In this document: positions 60,507-64,000 of the stretch, piece by piece
Layout: each line of letters opens with the position of its first letter
How positions within the stretch are numbered: position 1 is the first letter of the stretch
Source of the DNA: Caulobacter sp.
GTDB taxonomy: Bacteria; Pseudomonadota; Alphaproteobacteria; Caulobacterales; Caulobacteraceae
Reading direction: 5' to 3'
Assembly (NCBI GenBank): GCA_019636175.1
Contig: JAHBYC010000004.1
Coordinates: forward strand, 1-64,000
DNA: 64,000 nt
Notes under the pieces: generated by a model
Told to the model about the DNA's origin: nothing
The model's input: only the letters and a program-made list of their open reading frames with translations
Database searches by the model: none
Position numbers and translations under genes: made by a program

Positions 60507-61223
60507 ATGATCACCCTCTACAGCGCCGGACCGGGCTTCGACCTGCCCGAATACAGCCCCTATGGCGCCAAGACCGAGATCCAGCTGCAGCTGGCCGACC
60601 TGCCTTACGTCAAACAGATCGGCCGACCGGCGGACTCGCCCAAGGGCCAGCTGCCGTGGATCGAGGACGAGGGCGAACGCATCGCCGATTCGACCTTCAT
60701 CCGCGCCCATATCGAGAGCAAGTACGGCGTCGATCTCGACGCCGGCCTCAGCCAGGAGGACCGCGCCCGCGCCTGGGCCATCGAGCGGATGGTGGAAAAC
60801 CAGCTGGGCTGGACCGCTGCCCACTTCCGCTTCCTGGTCGCGGAAAACTTCGACAAGGGCCCGGCCCACTGGTTCGACGCCGCCCCCGAGGCCATGCGCG
60901 AGACCCTGAAGGACGGGCTGCGGGCGGCGGTGAAGACAAATGTCCACGCCGTCGGCGTCGGGCGGCACAGCGATGAGGAGATCACCTGGCTCGGCGAGCG
61001 GTCGCTCAAGGCCCTCCAGGTCCTGCTCGGCGACAGGCCCTTCCTGTTCGGCGAACGGCCGGTCGGCTCCGAGGCGGTGGTCTATTCGACCCTGATGGTC
61101 ACCCTGAACCCCTTCTTCGACTCCCCTCTGCGCCGCCGCGCCGAGGCCATGCCGACGCTGGTCGCCTACGTCGAGCGGATGACCGACCGGTTCTATCCGG
61201 ACTTCCGGAAGATGGCGGCGTAG
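60507..61223 (+). CDS. Glutathione S-transferase family protein
   Basis: A 238-aa protein with an N-terminal thioredoxin-like domain (MITLYSAGPGFDLPEYSPYG, DSPKGQLPWIEDEGERIADS with the cis-Pro and glutathione-contacting Asp-Ser) and a helical C-terminal domain resembling the metaxin/Fax group (FLFGERPVGSEAVVYSTL). It probably conjugates or binds glutathione to an electrophile. Divergent from the WYL regulator, whose operator-like site stands between them, so it is likely regulated by it. ATG 60507. Confidence 0.88.
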   Translation: MITLYSAGPGFDLPEYSPYGAKTEIQLQLADLPYVKQIGRPADSPKGQLPWIEDEGERIADSTFIRAHIESKYGVDLDAGLSQEDRARAWAIERMVENQLGWTAAHFRFLVAENFDKGPAHWFDAAPEAMRETLKDGLRAAVKTNVHAVGVGRHSDEEITWLGERSLKALQVLLGDRPFLFGERPVGSEAVVYSTLMVTLNPFFDSPLRRRAEAMPTLVAYVERMTDRFYPDFRKMAA

Positions 61224-61240
61224 GCCGGCATCCACCCTCG

Positions 61241-61371
61241 CTCCCGTCACCCCGGACCTGTTCCGGGGGACCATTATCGCAAGCGATGGAAAGGGGGCGG
61301 GCCGGCGGCGGAGATCGCCCTCAAAGTCCCGCACGTATGGACCCCCGGAACGAGTCCGGGGGTGACGGGAG
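61241..61371. repeat. Paired inverted repeat (variant of family B)
   Basis: CTCCCGTCACCCCGGAC (61241-61257) mirrors GTCCGGGGGTGACGGGAG (61354-61371) with one extra base. Inside, TTCCGGGGGACC (61261-61272) mirrors GGACCCCCGGAA with a small shift (61339-61350). It lies in the 250-bp gap between the GST and RsmC-like genes. Confidence 0.75.
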
Positions 61372-61473
61372 AGGAAGGCGGCGGGGCGCCCGCATCCGGA
61401 AAACCCCAACCCCCGCTCCTCCCCCCAACCCCGCCTTTGCCACTGCCGCCCCGCCGCGCTAGGAAGCGCGCCG

Positions 61474-62394
61474 ATGTCCGATCCCGCCGCCACTCTCGCC
61501 GTCTACGGCGCTCCGCCCCTGGCCCTGGCCGACGTCCCGGCCGGCGCTGTCCAGCTGTCGCCGCTCGTTCCGGGCTCGACGGCGCAGGAGACCCTGGCGG
61601 ACGCCTCGCTGGACGAGATCATCATGCTGGCTCCGCCCGGCACGGTGGAGCGCCGCTACGCCATCGCCCAGGCCCTGCGCGCCCTGCGGCCCGACGGCCG
61701 GCTGCGGGTCATGGCCCCCAAGGATCGCGGCGGCGCCCGGCTGGCCGGGGACCTCACCGGCCTTGGCGCCAGCTTCGGCGAGACCGCCAGGCGCCATCAT
61801 CGCATCTGCCAGGTCGCCCGGCCTGCCGACCTGTCCGCCGTCGCCGCCGCCATCGCCGAGGGCGCGCCCCGGCTCGATCCGGACCTTGGCCTGTGGACCC
61901 AGCCGGGGGTGTTCAGCTGGGACCGCATCGACAGGGGCACGGCCCTGCTGATCGAGGGCCTGCCGCCGCTGGCCGGCAAGGGCGCGGACCTGGGGTGCGG
62001 CCTGGGCCTGCTGGCCCACGGCGTCCTGGCCTCGAAGGACGTAACCGACCTGGCCCTGGTCGACATCGACCGGCGCGCCATCGAGCTGGTCAGACGCAAT
62101 GTCGACGACCCCCGCGTCGCCGCGCACTGGGCCGATCTGCGCGGCGTCGAGCCGGCGCTGGCCGACCTCAACTTCGTGGTCATGAACCCGCCCTTCCACG
62201 ACGCCGGCGCCGAGGACCGCGCGCTCGGCGCCGTCTTCCTCCGCCGCGCCGCCGGGATGCTGCGGAAGGGCGGCGTCTGCTGGATGGTCGCCAACCGGCA
62301 CCTGCCCTACGAAAAGACCCTGGCCGAGCATTTCAGCCAGGTGACCCCGCGCGGAGAGGGCGCCGGCTACAAGGTCTATGAGGCCCGCAAGTGA
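61474..62394 (+). CDS. RsmC-like 16S rRNA (guanine-N2) methyltransferase
   Basis: A 306-aa class I SAM methyltransferase. SAM motif I is ADLGCGLGLLA, motif IV is NPPFHDAG, typical for N2-guanine rRNA/tRNA methylases (NPPFH in RsmC). The N-terminal half resembles RsmC/RlmG duplicated-domain architecture in short form (LAPPGTVERRYAIAQALRALRP). In this group the product is m2G in the small-subunit rRNA, though the exact position is uncertain. ATG 61474. Its stop overlaps the next start by 4 nt (GTGA), giving a two-gene rRNA-modification operon. Confidence 0.85.
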   Translation: MSDPAATLAVYGAPPLALADVPAGAVQLSPLVPGSTAQETLADASLDEIIMLAPPGTVERRYAIAQALRALRPDGRLRVMAPKDRGGARLAGDLTGLGASFGETARRHHRICQVARPADLSAVAAAIAEGAPRLDPDLGLWTQPGVFSWDRIDRGTALLIEGLPPLAGKGADLGCGLGLLAHGVLASKDVTDLALVDIDRRAIELVRRNVDDPRVAAHWADLRGVEPALADLNFVVMNPPFHDAGAEDRALGAVFLRRAAGMLRKGGVCWMVANRHLPYEKTLAEHFSQVTPRGEGAGYKVYEARK

Positions 62395-63131
62395 CCCAGC
62401 AGGTCCGGCTGGACCGGCTGCTGTCCAACCTCGGCTACGGCAGCCGTCGCGAGATGGGAGCCCTGGCCGCCGCCGGCGGCGTGATCCTCGACGGCCAGCC
62501 GGTCCGCAAGGGCGACCAGAAGGTGCCGGTGGTCCGCGACCTGCCGTCCCGGATGACCGTGCGCGGCAAGCCGGTCGACCCGCCGCCGGGCATGGCCCTG
62601 ATGCTCAACAAGCCGCTGGGCGTGACCTGTTCGCACAAGGAGGCCGGGGCGGTTGTCTATGAGCTGCTGCCGCCGCGCTGGCGGGCCCGCGATCCGGTGC
62701 TGTCGACCGTCGGGCGCCTCGACAAGGACACCAGCGGCCTGTTGCTGATCACCGACGACGGCCTGTTGCTGCACCAGATCATCTCGCCGCGTTCCGCCGT
62801 GGCCAAGCGCTATCACGTCACCCTGGCCCGGCCGATGGACGGAACCGAGGCGGCCGTCTTCGCCGCCGGGACCCTTGTGCTGGACAGCGAGGACAAGCCC
62901 CTGCTGCCGGCCGAACTCGAGGTGCATTCCCCGACCACCGCCCACCTGACCCTGCATGAGGGCCGCTATCACCAGGTGCGCCGGATGTTCGCCGCCGTCG
63001 GCAATCACGTCGAGGCGCTGCATCGCGACCGCGTCGGGGCGCTGGACCTGCCGGCCGACCTGGAGCCCGGCCAGTGGCGCATCATGAGCGACGCCGACAT
63101 CGCCGCCGTCTTCTCCGAAGCGGCCGCCTGA
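62391..63131 (+). CDS. rsuA: Pseudouridine synthase RsuA family (16S rRNA)
   Basis: A 246-aa RsuA/RluB/RluE/RluF-type enzyme. An N-terminal S4 RNA-binding domain (RLDRLLSNLGYGSRREMGALAAAG) precedes the catalytic domain with GRLDKDTSGLLLITDDG, whose Asp is the nucleophile, and the motif EGRYHQVRRMFAAVGN. It isomerises a uridine in rRNA, U516 in E. coli. Start GTG 62391 overlaps the methyltransferase stop. The pairing of the two rRNA modifiers supports both calls. RsuA is the closest family by length; RluE/F are alternatives. Confidence 0.9.
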   Translation: MTQQVRLDRLLSNLGYGSRREMGALAAAGGVILDGQPVRKGDQKVPVVRDLPSRMTVRGKPVDPPPGMALMLNKPLGVTCSHKEAGAVVYELLPPRWRARDPVLSTVGRLDKDTSGLLLITDDGLLLHQIISPRSAVAKRYHVTLARPMDGTEAAVFAAGTLVLDSEDKPLLPAELEVHSPTTAHLTLHEGRYHQVRRMFAAVGNHVEALHRDRVGALDLPADLEPGQWRIMSDADIAAVFSEAAA

Positions 63132-63192
63132 CGCCCGCGGGAACCTTCGATCCGGCCGTGGCTTTAGTCTGCATAGCAGCAGGCGAAATCCC

Positions 63193-63630
63193 GTGTTCCG
63201 TCCCCTCCACATCGCATCCGTTTCCTCCGCCCTGGCGCTGGGTCTGATCGGGCTTGCCGGCCCGGCCGCCGCCGGTTCCTCGGCGGATGTCTGCGCCGCC
63301 CCGGCGCCCGCCGCCGGCGCGGTCGTTCACGGTCCGGTGCTGTTCGTGGATTCAGGAGACACCCTCTGCGTCGCCCTTGGCGAGACACCGGACCAGTGGG
63401 TCCGGCTCAGCCTCGCCGACGCGCCGGCGGACAATCCGATCCGCCGCACCTCGGCCACCCCGGCCAATGACAATCCGCGCGGAACCCTGCTGGCCGTCGC
63501 CTTCAGCCAGACCGTCGACTGCACGGTCCAGACCGACGGCCGCGCCATCTGCACCCTGCAGGACGGCCGCTCCCTCGGCGCCGCCGTCCGTCAGCCCACC
63601 GCCTGGGCCGCCGGCAAGGACTGGCGCTAG
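63193..63630 (+). CDS. Secreted degenerate SNase-like protein
   Basis: A 145-aa exported protein (signal: MFRPLHIASVSSALALGLIG, cleaved near AAAGS). The centre VLFVDSGDTLCV and QWVRLSLADAPADN recall the thermonuclease pattern V-x-DGDT...VR-x-x-x-D-A-P, and a late Cys pair (DCTVQTDGRAICTL) suggests a disulfide. The catalytic Glu after DAP and the third Arg region are missing, so it is probably not an active nuclease. Start GTG 63193. Its stop shares CTAG with the converging DUF72 gene. Low-confidence family placement. Confidence 0.6.
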   Translation: MFRPLHIASVSSALALGLIGLAGPAAAGSSADVCAAPAPAAGAVVHGPVLFVDSGDTLCVALGETPDQWVRLSLADAPADNPIRRTSATPANDNPRGTLLAVAFSQTVDCTVQTDGRAICTLQDGRSLGAAVRQPTAWAAGKDWR

Positions 63631-64000
63631 CTCTCCACCCGCGCCTGCAAGGCCATCGCCCCATGCGGCGCCCGCACCTTGCCCTCATGGATGATGTAGG
63701 CGAACACGTCGCGCGGTTTCGATGGCGCCGCGTGGGCGGGATCGACCCTCGGCAGGTCGTCCGGAACCCCGCCGCCGGCCCAGGTCTTCAGGCGGTCGGC
63801 CCACTGGTCCAGCTCCGCCGGCGGATAGGCGGTCTCGCAGTCATCCGATCCGGTCTGCAGCCGCGCGTAGATGAAGTCGGCTGTCACATCGGCGATCTCG
63901 GGATAGGTCTGGTGCTTCGCATAGACGCAGGCGACGCCGTATTTGCGGATCAGGGCGGGAAATTCTGCTGTGCAGAAGCTGTCGTGCCGAACCTCGACAG
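63627..64000 (-). CDS. DUF72 protein, partial (N-terminus off right edge)
   Basis: The frame enters from the right edge and ends at 63627. The visible C-terminal half reads VEVRHDSFCTAEFPALIRKY, YAKHQTYPEIADVTADFIYARLQ, then AELDQWADRLKTWAGGG and RDVFAYIIHEGKVRAPHGAM, the pattern of the TIM-barrel DUF72 family (YecE-like). It should begin beyond the window; an internal GTG at 63887 is not the start. It converges with the SNase-like gene at CTAG. Confidence 0.85.
   Translation of the reverse strand, partial: VEVRHDSFCTAEFPALIRKYGVACVYAKHQTYPEIADVTADFIYARLQTGSDDCETAYPPAELDQWADRLKTWAGGGVPDDLPRVDPAHAAPSKPRDVFAYIIHEGKVRAPHGAMALQARVES

Overview
The window looks like a chromosomal segment of a GC-rich alphaproteobacterium of the Caulobacterales (Caulobacter, Phenylobacterium or Brevundimonas type). 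The grounds are very high GC, many GTG and TTG starts, TonB-dependent receptors, a Caulobacter-type -10 box (GCTATATC) before rpmH, an alanine/lysine-rich tail on ribosomal protein L21, and a dipeptidase of a type known from Caulobacter. The genus is inferred. No tRNA, rRNA, CRISPR array, IS element or prophage was recognised.

Layout. 1-7855: a TonB-dependent receptor cut by the left edge, lipoprotein MsrA, a GH13 alpha-glucosidase, a GNAT acetyltransferase, the rplU-rpmA ribosomal operon with its terminator, and nhaA. 8476-11971: a less GC-rich three-gene unit reading as an ABC-3C conflict (defence) system: zinc-hook ATPase, middle component and restriction-endonuclease-like effector. 12592-19716: an FG-GAP/VCBS propeller protein, a membrane protein plus a COG0523 GTPase (probable metal homeostasis), ExbD, a WD40 protein, a nitroreductase and MtgA. 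19794-29753: an M2 peptidase, three tandem TadG-like von Willebrand A proteins (two with paired FCCH-like modules inserted in the VWA domain), and a hybrid histidine kinase. 29836-41115: a 2OG-Fe(II) oxygenase, quinone oxidoreductase, the rpmH-rnpA-yidC-yihA core operon, a dipeptidase-like amidohydrolase, an alpha/beta hydrolase, amn, htpX and a UPF0016 exporter behind a yybP-ykoY manganese riboswitch. 41256-48844: an OmpA-family protein, a KefB/C-type antiporter, and a four-gene copper cluster (DUF2946-like, TonB receptor, PepSY, PCu(A)C). 48995-52209: an acyl-CoA synthetase, a Nudix hydrolase and a dienoyl-CoA-reductase-like SDR. 52446-57898: a divergent YjfIJKLMC-type envelope module around a potassium channel. 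58101-64000: an isomerase and SDR pair, a WYL regulator with operator and glutathione transferase, RsmC-like and RsuA-like rRNA modification enzymes, a degenerate SNase-like secreted protein and a DUF72 protein cut by the right edge.

Intergenic DNA is full of short GC-rich inverted repeats of at least three families, including a decaying tandem duplication behind the gene at 13809-14435. The best candidates for unusual biology are the ABC-3C unit, the FCCH-inserted VWA trio, the Yjf/potassium-channel module with its putative operator, and the metal-linked regulatory sites. All assignments rest on reading motifs by eye; no database search was run.
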